Shown here piece by piece: positions 20,701 through 30,835 of a DNA stretch of 64,000 nt; the stretch's first letter is position 1; the number at the start of each line of letters is the position of its first letter. The notes under the pieces were generated by a model. It was not told where the DNA came from, made no database searches, and saw only the letters and a list, made by a program, of their open reading frames with translations. The stretch is taken from assembly GCA_010405405.1 (NCBI GenBank), contig MU004237.1:2243345-2307344 (forward strand). The letters run 5' to 3'. The position numbers were made by a program, and so were the translations under genes. Source of the stretch: Microthyrium microscopicum (lineage: Eukaryota > Ascomycota > Dothideomycetes > Microthyriales > Microthyriaceae).

Positions 20701-23700
20701 TTCTTCTCCAGATGAAAAGTCATCCCAGTCGCTGATCGGTACCGTTGGCCCTTCGTTTAATTGGCGAACAGGTGATTCGTAACCAATTGCACCACGACCA
20801 TCACTAAATGGATCTTGAGTTACTGATGCAGAATCCAAGTCTAGGTGGTTTGCAGAGAGTAGGCCACGACGAGGGCTTGGACTTGGAGCATCGCTACGAA
20901 GATTGGCAGGAAGATGTGGTTGAAGAAGTTGCATAGTTGGCATGTCTGTAGGACTCGTTTCTGGCCAAGAATGAGCATCTCGCTCCACGTCAGCTTCTGA
21001 GTTTGACTGGTTGATATGCTGCATAACAGCGTCAATCTCATTGAAGTCTGGCTGTTCCATATCGTCATAGTATCGGACGGATGATGGAAGCTTGTTGGGC
21101 GGCGAAGAAAAGGTCCCTTCCAGGCTCGGAATTTGAAAATCGGCATCAAGACCAGATCTTGATGCGACTGCACTGGATGGTGGCGAGATGAGCTGCTCTG
21201 ATATATTCTGAGCTCGGTCATCTTCATCGGACAAAAACTTGGGGGTAAGCTGAATGCTGTCATCGACATTTTGTTGAACGACAGGAGTATCCGGAGCGCG
21301 AACCGGAGAAATCGGAACAGCAGGAGAAGCATCAAGATGAATCGGTGAATGCTGTGCAGATTCAACTCCATTTGACCTAGGCAAAGAAGACGTTCTGGCG
21401 GGGAAACCGCCTTCAGGTTCCACTGGTAACGGAGAACTTGGAAACAATGGGCTTTCATCGCCGGCGAAAGTTGGCGTAGGCTGAACAAAGGCCTTGCTCG
21501 GAACAATTTCGATTTCCGAGTCAACATGGAGCGGTGCAGTAGGCTCGGAATCTAAGACAGGATTGACTAACGACGCTGGTAGTGGATCTGGATTTGGAAT
21601 GGCAAAGAGAGGAACGTCATCACCATCAGCATCAACCTTGCGCATTCTTTTGGCATTTCCTGCTGCGAGTCGCCCATCTTTGTCAAATATCTCTTCCTCG
21701 GTATCAGTCTTGGCAGAAGGAGGAACGATTGGAACAGCCTTGGACTTCTTGACAGGTTTAGAGAATTCAGTGAAATCAACTCCAGAGAACAGGCGTCCAG
21801 GGGCATCAGAGCTGGAAGTATTAACGCTGCCAAAGGACTTGTCCGGCTCGAAAGCAGGTACGGCAGGATTAAAAACTGGTGCGGTTGGCTTGAGTATTGG
21901 TGCTTTGGAAGCAAAGCTGAACTCTGACTTTGACAAATCTACGCCACCACCAAACCCACCAGCGGTTGGACTGAATTCCGGGGCATTGAGATTGAAAAGA
22001 GTCTTGGTTGGCGTTCCAATAGATCCGGAGCCGATAGAATGTGAGAGTACACTTGACTTTGCTGAAACTATAGAACGAGGAACAAAGTCTTTGACCTTCT
22101 CTGGGTGAAATGCGAAAGCTGAGGCATTGAAGATTGAAGGGTTGAATACAGCAGCAGGATTAGCCCCAGGATTGAACTCTCTTGCAGTAACATTGAGACC
22201 AGAAATCGATGCTTTGGATGAGTGCTGCTTCGCATGCTTGGGCTCAGAGGTTTGTGCCTTGCGCATGAAAGTTGGGTCGTTGTCCCATGGATTTGAGGCC
22301 GTGAAGATGCCCTTGTTCGATGCCATGGTTGGGGGACTACTCATACCGTGTTCGCTTGGATTTGTGTCAATGTCAGAGCTGGCCAGATCAAGGTCGTTGT
22401 AGTTCAATCCATAAGTTCGTCCGACTATAGCAGGAGGCTCCTGGGGTTGTACCTTCTCCACGACTGCCGCTTCTTCTTCTTCTTCCAAAGTGGCGGGTTG
22501 CTCTTGCAACTTCTCCATCATCTTGGGCGACTCCTTCTCCTTTGTCATTACATCCTCAATAACAGCAGGGGCATTTCTCCGCCATTCAGGAACTGCTTTC
22601 GGTGTGGATTCGCGCTCTTCCACTTCAGAGGAGCCCTCTATCGGCGACTTGACATCTTCAACCTTTTGCAAACTTGGCTCGGCCTTTTTGTCCAAACTAA
22701 AGCTACTCTTATGAATGCTTTCTTCCAATTTGGCACTGATATTATGTCGGTGACCAGGTCGAGGATTGAACATCTCTGGCGGAACAGATCGGGTAGCTGG
22801 TACCGGATCCTCCTCAGCTTCAACTTCCAAGACTTCGGCTAGAGTAGAAGCCGGTCTAATAGGCAGTAATTGTTGTTGACGAACCAGTTGTTGTTGCTTT
22901 TGGTGCTGCAATTGGGCAACCAATTCATTTCTCTGTGGAAATTGGAAAGGAGATGTTGAATCAGCCATTGGGTTGAAAGGCGAAATAGGAGATCGCATGT
23001 CTACTGCCCCGCTTGAAACGAGAGGAGAATTACTTGACAATGGAGCATTTTGCATACCAAAAGGTTGTGGTGACCAAGCATTGAAACCCTGTGGACTGAT
23101 GGCTTGTTGGGGGATCATAGGAGGCGATGTAAACATTGATTGTCGATGCATATGCATGCTTTGTCGTGGATTACCCATTGAGGATATGGGCGAAGCAATG
23201 GACCTAGTTGATGTATGATTGGAAGAACCGGGTACAAAACCCATTGGGAAAACATTTCCTCCTGGACCCATCCGTTGACTACCAGCAGATGAGGTTGGAA
23301 GAGGTGGAGAGAATGGAAGACCGGAAAATTGTGACGAGGCTCGTCGAGATAAAGAAGGTTCTGGTGGGTCATCTCCTAAACTGACACCTAGTGCTCTTAA
23401 TTTTGCTTCCTTGAGTTCCCTAACATGATCTTGCCATAGCCTGGGGTTTGGAATTTGAATGCGAGCTTTTCCACTGAATTCTTGAGCTTCGGTCCTGTAA
23501 TCACCCACATCCGGATACACATCACGGTTTTGAGCATAAACAGCTGCCGGTGATTGCTCTTGTTCTGCCGATTGACTCCAGTGTCCGAATCCACGAACGT
23601 CGTATCCTTGATCTTGAAATCTCTTGAGGCGTTCTGCGATTTCTTGTGCGCTCAATGGATACGGCGCTTGACCATCGCCTCCTCTTGGTGGATCCACGGG

Positions 23701-24678
23701 AAGCGCGACCCAGCATGCCTTTCCTTTATGAGTCAATCTCTTCCTAGTCCGTAGTTGTTGCAAACCACCTGCCGAGAGTGTACGTTCGACATTGGGAGAA
23801 GGTGACGGGAGATTGAAATCGAATTGAGCCTGAGAGTGACTTGGAGGTTCGATATGATCCCTGGCAGGTGTCCCACTTGGAGTTGGCTTGCTCATTGGCG
23901 ATGACGCGTATTTAGAAGACTCCATTGCTGAATTTTGAGAGAACAATTGCGGTGGAGTAATATCTTCTTGGCGCAAAGTGCGATTACGCGAGTGTGAACG
24001 ATGCCCGCTAACCTTGCGATTTTGTCCCAACTCTTTTCCTACCAATTTCCCCAGTCGTTGAGAACTAGCTTCCAGATCTTGACCAGTCTTATGATCAGGT
24101 GTACGTTGAACCTTGGAAAAAGACGACAACAAATTCCTTGCTGGAAATTGAGCCGCAATACGCTCTTCAATAGACGGTGCCGAGCCTCGAGGAGTGACTT
24201 GTGAAGGACTCCAACCGGTAGGAGTTGTAGGGCGCGTGGGTGTAACCTCGTACGTACGTTCAAACCTCGACGGGATCAAATGCGACAAGCCGAAAGCGAT
24301 CTGCGGAGACTCTTCCTCGTTTTCGTCCAAACTCAGAGTACTAGAAGCGCGACGATTGGCCCTTTGGTTCGAATGCCTACCCGCTGGTACAACAGACTCG
24401 GGGTAAGGAGATCCCCAACTCGCAGTATAAAAAGTCGCGTCGGATGCGGATTGATGACCCAATGGTGTACGAGGGGTGAAAGGAAGCCTTGGAGGAGCAG
24501 GCAGAGGTGCTATCTCTGGACTGTCTGGACCAAGGGTATCGGTTTCGGAAAGGTTCCCGTATGAATTGTCGTTGTGTGGTGACGATGGTGAATGAAGCTG
24601 ATCGTCAGGCTGATTGATGGTAGCTGAAGCTAGCGTCGGTGGAGACGAAGGCGCCCCAGTTAAGCTACTCGCGGGCAT
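17788..24678 (-). CDS. Giant multi-PAM2 coiled-coil protein, Upa2-like mRNP scaffold candidate
   Basis: Single-exon 2296-residue protein. The N-terminal third is disordered (Ser/Pro/Gln-rich), with one conserved-looking block at about 305-435 (KACWVALPVDPP, GYDVRGFGHWSQ, NPRLWQDHVRELKEAKLRALG). Four PAM2-like motifs cluster at about 826-937: LNVTAREFNP, FNASAFAFHP, FNLNAPEFSP and LKPTAPVFNP, fitting the consensus xLNxxAxxFxP that binds the MLLE domain of poly(A)-binding protein. A long coiled coil spans about 1510-2005, then a second short coil and an EIGWLRELLG motif near 2070, then a Ser/Pro-rich tail. Several N-terminal PAM2 copies, a C-terminal dimerising coil and a GW motif match Ustilago Upa2, which scaffolds mRNPs on moving endosomes. 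Orthology is inferred from architecture only; a cytoskeletal or septal coiled-coil protein is the alternative. Confidence 0.8.
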   Translation of the reverse strand: MPASSLTGAPSSPPTLASATINQPDDQLHSPSSPHNDNSYGNLSETDTLGPDSPEIAPLPAPPRLPFTPRTPLGHQSASDATFYTASWGSPYPESVVPAGRHSNQRANRRASSTLSLDENEEESPQIAFGLSHLIPSRFERTYEVTPTRPTTPTGWSPSQVTPRGSAPSIEERIAAQFPARNLLSSFSKVQRTPDHKTGQDLEASSQRLGKLVGKELGQNRKVSGHRSHSRNRTLRQEDITPPQLFSQNSAMESSKYASSPMSKPTPSGTPARDHIEPPSHSQAQFDFNLPSPSPNVERTLSAGGLQQLRTRKRLTHKGKACWVALPVDPPRGGDGQAPYPLSAQEIAERLKRFQDQGYDVRGFGHWSQSAEQEQSPAAVYAQNRDVYPDVGDYRTEAQEFSGKARIQIPNPRLWQDHVRELKEAKLRALGVSLGDDPPEPSLSRRASSQFSGLPFSPPLPTSSAGSQRMGPGGNVFPMGFVPGSSNHTSTRSIASPISSMGNPRQSMHMHRQSMFTSPPMIPQQAISPQGFNAWSPQPFGMQNAPLSSNSPLVSSGAVDMRSPISPFNPMADSTSPFQFPQRNELVAQLQHQKQQQLVRQQQLLPIRPASTLAEVLEVEAEEDPVPATRSVPPEMFNPRPGHRHNISAKLEESIHKSSFSLDKKAEPSLQKVEDVKSPIEGSSEVEERESTPKAVPEWRRNAPAVIEDVMTKEKESPKMMEKLQEQPATLEEEEEAAVVEKVQPQEPPAIVGRTYGLNYNDLDLASSDIDTNPSEHGMSSPPTMASNKGIFTASNPWDNDPTFMRKAQTSEPKHAKQHSSKASISGLNVTAREFNPGANPAAVFNPSIFNASAFAFHPEKVKDFVPRSIVSAKSSVLSHSIGSGSIGTPTKTLFNLNAPEFSPTAGGFGGGVDLSKSEFSFASKAPILKPTAPVFNPAVPAFEPDKSFGSVNTSSSDAPGRLFSGVDFTEFSKPVKKSKAVPIVPPSAKTDTEEEIFDKDGRLAAGNAKRMRKVDADGDDVPLFAIPNPDPLPASLVNPVLDSEPTAPLHVDSEIEIVPSKAFVQPTPTFAGDESPLFPSSPLPVEPEGGFPARTSSLPRSNGVESAQHSPIHLDASPAVPISPVRAPDTPVVQQNVDDSIQLTPKFLSDEDDRAQNISEQLISPPSSAVASRSGLDADFQIPSLEGTFSSPPNKLPSSVRYYDDMEQPDFNEIDAVMQHINQSNSEADVERDAHSWPETSPTDMPTMQLLQPHLPANLRSDAPSPSPRRGLLSANHLDLDSASVTQDPFSDGRGAIGYESPVRQLNEGPTVPISDWDDFSSGEEEQIRARGPFLDAHVSSVINSSLSKRLGPLERQLKAIESAMSTISSSRPGRNLRSRATMDSDADDEDDEIEPEYSSRAWSRSPVRDRKNEKMRLIIQEALATYRPVVEPTSDTVATASILAAVQEMRSAFQVPTAQILSAEDVQRAVEGVLMGRKLEYDISNLPQLEDIKAAVESAVASQTLTTESSRTLMQDENPILSELLQRNSEAHAKIAEEAEARKYAERKEAESQRLLKLAEEELELLRASASDDGDHMRVFEDKSRDADQRVAMAESASADLQVKVTSLSETNVALKATLDEYRISHDKWRADMDNASREKERLAAASGTLKIQAEEAIRIRETMRDRLDKLQADTASATGKLADERAKWQRMDAEHRTRYEIIKSQAQAEARTRERFEQEMNRLEVSERENMKENTKLRALLEHVQHEKNRLQGDVEDLLSKEREAQKAAITLEHLQKENSKLEQQVDQWRSESSEHEKTAEKYAREWQEARDSARTEVQRTRLLMQADIDAANNHANIVRAGLEDELNRLRVDLESAKMEADAARAKEELIIEQEADSKRDAIREVIEGKTSALHDQRQVFEERLEELRRQHRRDLDHVIENKNQSETFLREAHASRQADMEQQSQRSLEQAYEDKERSEAYFADQLNLASNKIELLEDKVHHLNQKLEVTKTAAQAAAQAAQSTRSPAAVLPSMPSMFGNLGGASAKALRESIDVLQDQLQEREARIEALEQQVGEVDPEALKGRDVEIGWLRELLGVRVDDLSDLINLLGREDFDRESVQNAAIRIRTSLQMEMHEKERHQGTGNAQPLSAMSSNLAANLQSYASPRVAQLGRVLNDWRGTPAKRSPNSTSSFLSGLMTPPASHMRRTPEPPNTVELRRDSAASASSQAVVGRSMSSRQAEKAKSSSAGPSSLGEALRGVPPRTPPLLQRGGYDEDAETGRFSADDFYDDEDSTVDGTPRRLPPFGRSIES

Positions 24679-25540
24679 TCATCAATATCAACGTGTCTTT
24701 TTTTATGTATTTGTATTTTTTGACTCGATATATGACCGTAAATGTAGTGGTGTCGCGCAAACGGCTGTTGGTGATTGACGTGGAAGGGAGCCGCGGGAGA
24801 AATTATGTGACGACACGGTCAAGGGTATTATGAACAGACAGGAAAGAAAAAAGGGTGACGCAAAGGAAGGACTTTTGAGTTAGATCATAATAGACAGAAA
24901 AGGCGACGATAGATACATTGGAGAAAAGACTCTTGTGCACCTAAAGCGGATGTATGATTTTTTTGGAGTATGTTTTGGGTGGTGGAAGGAGAAGCTCTTC
25001 AACAGGGGAAGAGTGAAAGAGTAGAGCGCGCTGAGAAGGAGGTGAGGTTGCAGAAAGCAGGTGCGTTGGCACACAAGGAAAGAGCGACCCAAGCACGGAT
25101 CTCTCCCGCAAAATTTGAGCCACTACTGCCTGATTTGGTCAAGCCTGAGGCACTTCGACGGCCACTGCCCAAAGAGAAAGGAGCATCCCAGCTCACGGCA
25201 GGAACGCGTCAAAAGCATGACTAACGCGTTACCCCTGCATCAGGCCTTGCTTCTTTAGGCTTAAATTACTTTCCTATCGAATTGAATTGTCTGGAGGTCT
25301 GGCTTGCTTGCTTCTCATCAAATTACTGACAGTATTTCTTCCCTGCCGAGCATGCCTCCAAGTCTCGGCCAATCGTGCTCATTTACACTCGATATCGACG
25401 TCAAATCTGATGGCAAATAATATATGACCATGCCCTGTCAATAAAACACTCTTTAATGAACCAAAATCGGCCAGATAAGAGCTTGGAAGTAATATGGTTG
25501 GAGGCCTTATCCATGAACTAGGGGGTTCGTCATCGTCAAA
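24679..25540. promoter_or_regulatory. Divergent promoter region between the PAM2 gene and NPR3
   Basis: 862 bp between two divergent start codons. The only open frames are short ones without motifs. Start-proximal parts are T-rich, as is common in fungal leaders. Confidence 0.4.
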
Positions 25541-28111
25541 ATGCCCTTTACCAACCAGCCATTACCATCAAGCCCGTCTCTCGTAGCCATTTTGCTTGTG
25601 ACCAAAGGTAGAACTGGTCCTCGCCTGGTCTATCATTATCCTCCAAATCCTTCAATAGCATCGTCTGGATCTAGCAGGAATCCAGCATGGTACGGCACTC
25701 CAGGTACCTCAAGCGATTTATCAGATACCTCTGATTCCGACGCAAGTTCCGATAGTGATAGTGGACATGTTGGCGATGATGGAAGCAGTAGAGCTGGTAG
25801 CCGAAGCAGCGGCGGTCGCGGGAGTAGTCGTAGAGATACCGGCTCGGGAAGAAGTGGGAGGACAAGAAATACTGGCCCAGGCGGATCGATCCAGGATGTC
25901 GATGAGGATATGCCCGATCGATCCAAAAACCACATACGGGAAAGAGATGGCCAGAGAGAACAGATGAGGAAAGACAGCTTATCAGAACCGAATCGACAAG
26001 ATGGACACGATGGACCTGAATGGCAGCGAGTTTTGGGCTTCAGTGCGGAAGGCTTAGGGAAACTGCTTGCACCTGCCAGATCTTTCAATAAGCGTAGATT
26101 TGAACTCGGAATTGATCAACTGGTGTTTTTAGGCGCTCCAAGATTCATACGAGATGATGGACTTTGGAAAAAGAAGAGACGCCAAAAGAGGAAAAACCAT
26201 TCCAAAGACACTAGCAATGTCCAGTCTGACAATGAGCTTAGCAAAGAAGTAAGCAGACATGGCTCAATTTCATCGGTGGTTGAACCGAAACCAGGCCCAG
26301 AGGTCGTGTATGATGATGTTATCTATGGACCAGCATACGGCCATGGATTGGGTTCTGACCCATCAGATGTTGGGTCCGAATCAAAGAGCACATCGACGAA
26401 TGGCGTTGGTTCTGAACCAGAGCTTACCATGTTCAATGTTGTATTTGTCTTGAATCCATCAGCTCTGGAGTATCATGATAGAGTTGATGAAATGTATGAC
26501 AATGTCGTCAAGAAGTTTGCAAAGGCATTGAAATTTGCTCAGTCATACAACAACTATATACATGGCGAGTCAAGAGCTATTTGGGCCATGAAAGAAAAAG
26601 CAAAGGAAAATCATACACCAATGTCGAGTCTGTGGTCAACCATAGCTCAGAATTCGTCTTTAGCTAGAGCAATCATGGTCACCTATGACACGATATGTGA
26701 CGACGGCATCGCTCATGTCAATCTAGGTCGGGATTTTGATACTTCTTTCCAGCTACCTCAACCAGTTTCAGTCTCTTCTGTTGGTACTCCAAACGAGGCT
26801 CAAATGCCAGGCTTATGGCTTACAACTGCAACACCATGGGAAGACGATGAAACTGATTCACTTTTAAGTCCCCATTGTGCGCTTTTGCTTCTCGAGGATG
26901 ATGACGTTCTACTTGAAGAAGTACAAAAAGATGCGAAAGAGTTATCAGCACCACTGGCGCATTTCATTAGAAACTTGACGCCAGAAAAATCTCTCTTGAA
27001 AGTGGCGGCAAAATCTCAACTTACTACCAAAGATGCGCAACATCTCGCCAGGCACTTGATATACTGGCGTAGAGCAAGGGCAATTCCACCCTTGAGAGAA
27101 CGAGACACTTACATCGTATCACCCAATGCCAACATGAGAAATCTAAAAGAGGCAATACCTAATTTCGCAGCTCATTTTCCTCTACTTCCATCACTCCCAA
27201 CAATTCTCCAACAACTCTCCGGTATTCCACGGCCATGGTCTCACTTCTTCCCTAGTCGGGACCACAGAGACAAGTATATGATCGTTCTTGCATGGCTTAT
27301 GCGGCACGGTTGGGTCACCCAGCTCCGAACATTTGGCTGGATCAGGGTCAGTCCCTCGGTCAAATTGGCTGTAGCCACACGTCTGGATCTCGAGCGAAGA
27401 AATCCTCGCTCCACAACCCGAAGCATTGGAAGTTCGGGCTCGCCATACATCAACAGCACGTACGATCTCGATGCATCAATCTCCACCATTCGCGCTCCCT
27501 CACTATCACCATTCCGGCCCTCTGCGCCATCAAACAATGCGTCGCCCATGCTAAGTAGCACTTCTGCTCATGATCACGCCGACGATACAGCCAGTGTCCA
27601 CAGCGATCGCACAGCTATCACAGTCGTCCCACCATTCTCACCCCTCTCCCGTCCTCATAACGGTCCACCACTTCCACGCACTACGCCATTGACTCCGTTG
27701 GCCATCGCGTCACACACCAACGGCTCTGGTAGCGACCACGAATACTCGCCGACGGCAGCATATCGCTCAAGTCCCATTTCACGACCTACCTCAGCGGCAT
27801 CAGCAACAGAGACAAGTAGCACTGGCCTCGAATCCGCTACACATGTACGAGATGTGTACAGCACTTCCATCATCCATAGCCCACAGGGCGCTTCTGCAGT
27901 AGAGTTGAAATGGATTGAGTATATCGGTTCTAGCTTTAGTGAGGAAGATAGTGAAGCGAAGGAGCTTTGGCCGACATTGCTGAAATACTTTGATGGGAAA
28001 CATGCTTTTGAGGAGATATATGTGAGAGAGGGGTTGAAGAAGAGAAAAGTTGCGGCTGTTTTGGGTCGTTTGGCGAGCGCTGGATTGCTGGTTAGTGTTA
28101 AGCATTGGTGA
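25541..28111 (+). CDS. npr3: Npr3, nitrogen permease regulator 3 (GATOR1/SEACIT subunit)
   Basis: Single-exon 856-residue protein. It starts with the longin-type strand-helix SLVAILLVTKGRTGPRLVYHYPP (about 13-35). An acidic/Ser-rich insert (about 45-150) interrupts the domain, as in fungal Npr3. The core resumes with VLGFSAEGLGKLLAP and LGIDQLVFLGAPRF (about 165-205), then TMFNVVFVLNP (about 297) and a helical region with RAIMVTYDTICDDGIAHVNLG. The C-terminal part has a Ser/Pro-rich linker (about 630-770) and ends in a winged-helix-like LWPTLLKYFDGKHAFEEIYVREGL...VLGRLASAGLLVSV. Family role: with Npr2 and Iml1 it forms the GAP complex that turns off TORC1 at the vacuole when amino acids run short. 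Confidence 0.93.
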   Translation: MPFTNQPLPSSPSLVAILLVTKGRTGPRLVYHYPPNPSIASSGSSRNPAWYGTPGTSSDLSDTSDSDASSDSDSGHVGDDGSSRAGSRSSGGRGSSRRDTGSGRSGRTRNTGPGGSIQDVDEDMPDRSKNHIRERDGQREQMRKDSLSEPNRQDGHDGPEWQRVLGFSAEGLGKLLAPARSFNKRRFELGIDQLVFLGAPRFIRDDGLWKKKRRQKRKNHSKDTSNVQSDNELSKEVSRHGSISSVVEPKPGPEVVYDDVIYGPAYGHGLGSDPSDVGSESKSTSTNGVGSEPELTMFNVVFVLNPSALEYHDRVDEMYDNVVKKFAKALKFAQSYNNYIHGESRAIWAMKEKAKENHTPMSSLWSTIAQNSSLARAIMVTYDTICDDGIAHVNLGRDFDTSFQLPQPVSVSSVGTPNEAQMPGLWLTTATPWEDDETDSLLSPHCALLLLEDDDVLLEEVQKDAKELSAPLAHFIRNLTPEKSLLKVAAKSQLTTKDAQHLARHLIYWRRARAIPPLRERDTYIVSPNANMRNLKEAIPNFAAHFPLLPSLPTILQQLSGIPRPWSHFFPSRDHRDKYMIVLAWLMRHGWVTQLRTFGWIRVSPSVKLAVATRLDLERRNPRSTTRSIGSSGSPYINSTYDLDASISTIRAPSLSPFRPSAPSNNASPMLSSTSAHDHADDTASVHSDRTAITVVPPFSPLSRPHNGPPLPRTTPLTPLAIASHTNGSGSDHEYSPTAAYRSSPISRPTSAASATETSSTGLESATHVRDVYSTSIIHSPQGASAVELKWIEYIGSSFSEEDSEAKELWPTLLKYFDGKHAFEEIYVREGLKKRKVAAVLGRLASAGLLVSVKHW

Positions 28112-28554
28112 TCATGAATCCAACGATCCACGACATCAAAAAATCTCTCGATATCGAGACTTGTAGGAGTCCGTATTTGCACTTTGTTGGATCCATTGCT
28201 CAATAGTTGCATTGCCGATGTGAAGTAGCAATGCTTGAAGCAAAGCTCTGCTCCCCAGTCCGCATATCACAGATCCTTCCCCGCGTCTACAGCTGCGATA
28301 ATGTCTAATCCACTCAAACTTGTCCATATCAAGACAATTTAACCGGAGTTCAATGCAGCAGTTTTTGTTTAATAGTAGCTCCATCCCAGCTCCTTCTGAC
28401 GATTCCGTGTCCAGTCACTGGCTATCTTCGGATTCCGGAACACCTAGCGTGACTCACGTTGTTGTTTTTGTGCAACATATAAGGCCATCTTCGCCGTCTT
28501 TTCTATAATACAAACTACTGGAATACATCAGGTGTTCTGTAAATCTTAGAAAAT
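28112..28554. other. Intergenic region
   Basis: NPR3 3' flank and promoter of the PNPOx-fold gene. Nothing specific recognised. Confidence 0.45.
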
Positions 28555-29614
28555 ATGGCATCAGATGGCTATCCTTCTCATCCTAGAGCCACGGGCAATC
28601 GTTTAAAGGCGCGAAGTAAGTGGACCGATAAGATATTGATCGACTTATGGAAATTGATCACTAACTATCTCGCAGCTAAGTACGACTACGATACTGTATG
28701 TTTTCAATTTTCTGTTACGACAAGTCGACTACGGAAGCATCAATGAAGCCTGTGCCTTGGTATTGTCGTTATCCAAGCGGAGATGCCTTCGCTATCATCT
28801 TATAGTTACTACAAGTCTGGAACTGAAAGAGAAACAGGTCCACCACCTCATCGACACAACACCAATCCTCCACGTCTCCTTCCCACCAAACGGCGACGAC
28901 CCATTCCCAGCGACTCTCCCCATGCTAGGATGCACAGGCCCAGACACCTTCGACGCTGCCTCTGAACAAGCCCGTCTATCCGAACCAGACCACTCTGCAC
29001 CTGGATCCTTCCCCACAGGCGACGAGAAGAAAACACTTCCGTCCCTCCCAGATGGACCCCGCTGTATCTATCTCCACGGCCACAGTGCATCCAGACTCTT
29101 CCAAGTGTCAAAAGGAAACAAGTTGCCCGTTACCATAGCAGCCAGCAGTATGCAAGGGATCGTCTTAGCACTTACACCATTCCATAACTCATGCAACTAC
29201 TCCTCCGCCATCGTCCACGGCTACGCTAGCCTTTTGGACGATGAGATCGAGAGAAACTATGCGTTGACGAGAATTACGGACAATTTGCTTCCTGAGCGCT
29301 GGGATAATAGTCGGGTTCCACCGACCAAGGCTGAACTTACTACGACGGGAGTTATCAAGGTGGAGATTGAATCTGCTAGTGCGAAGGTGCGAGTTGGTGG
29401 GCCGGGTGATGATAGAGCGGATTTGAAGAATGAGGAGTTGGTGGGGAGAGTTTGGACGGGTGTTGTTCCTTGTTGGACGCAGTATGGGACTCCGGTGCCG
29501 AGTTCTTATAATAAGGTGCCTACTGTGCCTGGGTACATTTCTTCGTTTGTTAAGGAGGAGAATGATACTGGAAAGGCTGTGAGCGTGGATGCGATACAGA
29601 AATCATCTAAGTAG
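28555..29614 (+). CDS. PNPOx-fold flavin-nucleotide-binding family protein
   Basis: Proposed exons: 28555-28615, 28676-28695 (20 bp) and 28838-29614; introns 60 and 142 bp; 285 residues. Splicing gives a continuous start (YPSHPRATGNRLKARTKYDYDT, then VHHLIDTTPILHVSFPP), which matches the usual opening of fungal pyridoxamine 5'-phosphate oxidase-like proteins. Unspliced frames break this block. The fold continues with LPMLGCTG, CIYLHGHSASRL, VTIAASSMQGIVLA and YSSAIVHGYASLLDDEIERNYALTRITDNLLPERW. Family knowledge: FMN- or heme-binding split-barrel proteins of mostly unknown substrate. This is not the true vitamin B6 enzyme, whose C-terminal RLS motif I do not see. The tiny middle exon and long second intron are the least certain parts. 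Confidence 0.8.
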
Positions 29615-30835
29615 AAGGATAGAATTCGTATGATCTCGCAGTTCGCAACATTCCACTTGTTGTATCACTGGCCATCTCTGATGACGATATGCTGAAATTT
29701 GCCAGATGGTGTTGATGAAATTCCAAGTCCTTCGAGGGCATCCGTAAACAGACGCATGACCTTGAGAGCATCAAACTTCAACTACCTCCTTCAAGAATTG
29801 AGATCTGGTATCGAATCTGCAAGGGCAAATCTGTTCAGGAACATCTCATCCATCAGTCCTCCACAAGCTCAGGGCCGACGATCTTCTCTGCGTGCCTCGA
29901 TGACGATCAATTCTTTTTCTCCAAATAGAAAATTCCCACCATTGGGGTTACGCCCTGACTTCTTGCAGTAGGAGCTTGCCGTGAACTGCAAGTCCATGGT
30001 TTAGTTCGAGCATACCCTGGTGGTGGTGAAACGAAACATGCTTGGGCTGGTTCTAACTTCTTGTCTGCCCTCTTATTATTGTCTTCATAGATGAGACGAA
30101 AAATGCTACATGCGATTGGTTATTTTCCTCGCAGTTCTGTCCGGACTGGTTTGGTAGATATTTTAATACTTCAATCTATTGTTTGTCCTTGTCAGTTTAA
30201 CTTGGCATACCTGTCTATAAAAACATATTTACTTTGATTATTACAACAATAAAGCTTGATTGTTCTCTTTCGAAGTAAACGGGCAACTAGAAATTACGCG
30301 AGGAACTGTGGTCTAACAACGTAAGAGGCATGTAAATCCATAAATCTCTGTAGGTTTCTCGATCTTGTTACAGAGTTCCTACAGAATTGAAGATCAGCAC
30401 AAGCGCAGATGCAAGTAACACAAATGCATAACATTCAATATCGATAATACTTGAACCTGTCTTAAGCCCTCCAACTATCCATGCCAAGAATAGTTAGTCG
30501 AGCTGGAAATACTCAGCGCTCAGTCCAGTTGTTTATCCCATGTACATGTTTCTCTCCCATTGTGCAACACTATCCACCACCATGAGATTATCAGACCAAT
30601 CTCTATGCCCCACCGGTACGTGCTGTATAGAGAGGCCGTTGCCTTACTCCTCACTACCGACTATGTTTGGATCTATGTCTTCTCGTTATAGTATCTTATA
30701 ACATATGTCTTTCGTCCCTAGCTAGCTTGACCGTCGTTTACCAATCCTGTTTGCAGTATCCATATACTGAGCTAGTTGACTCTGGCGCTTCACTCGCTCC
30801 TCGCGCCTGGCTCATGACATTATCACTCTGGCGGA
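29615..30835. other. Intergenic region upstream of the ferric reductase gene
   Basis: 1.2 kb. A 90-codon open frame at 29699-29971 (Ser/Arg-rich, no motif) is left uncalled. The stretch next to 30836 has no acceptor site that would add an in-frame upstream exon to the reductase. Nothing else recognised. Confidence 0.4.

Noticed and set aside
29699-29971. 90-codon open frame after the PNPOx-fold gene
   Set aside because: Low-complexity Ser/Arg-rich composition and no motif; probably 3' flank.
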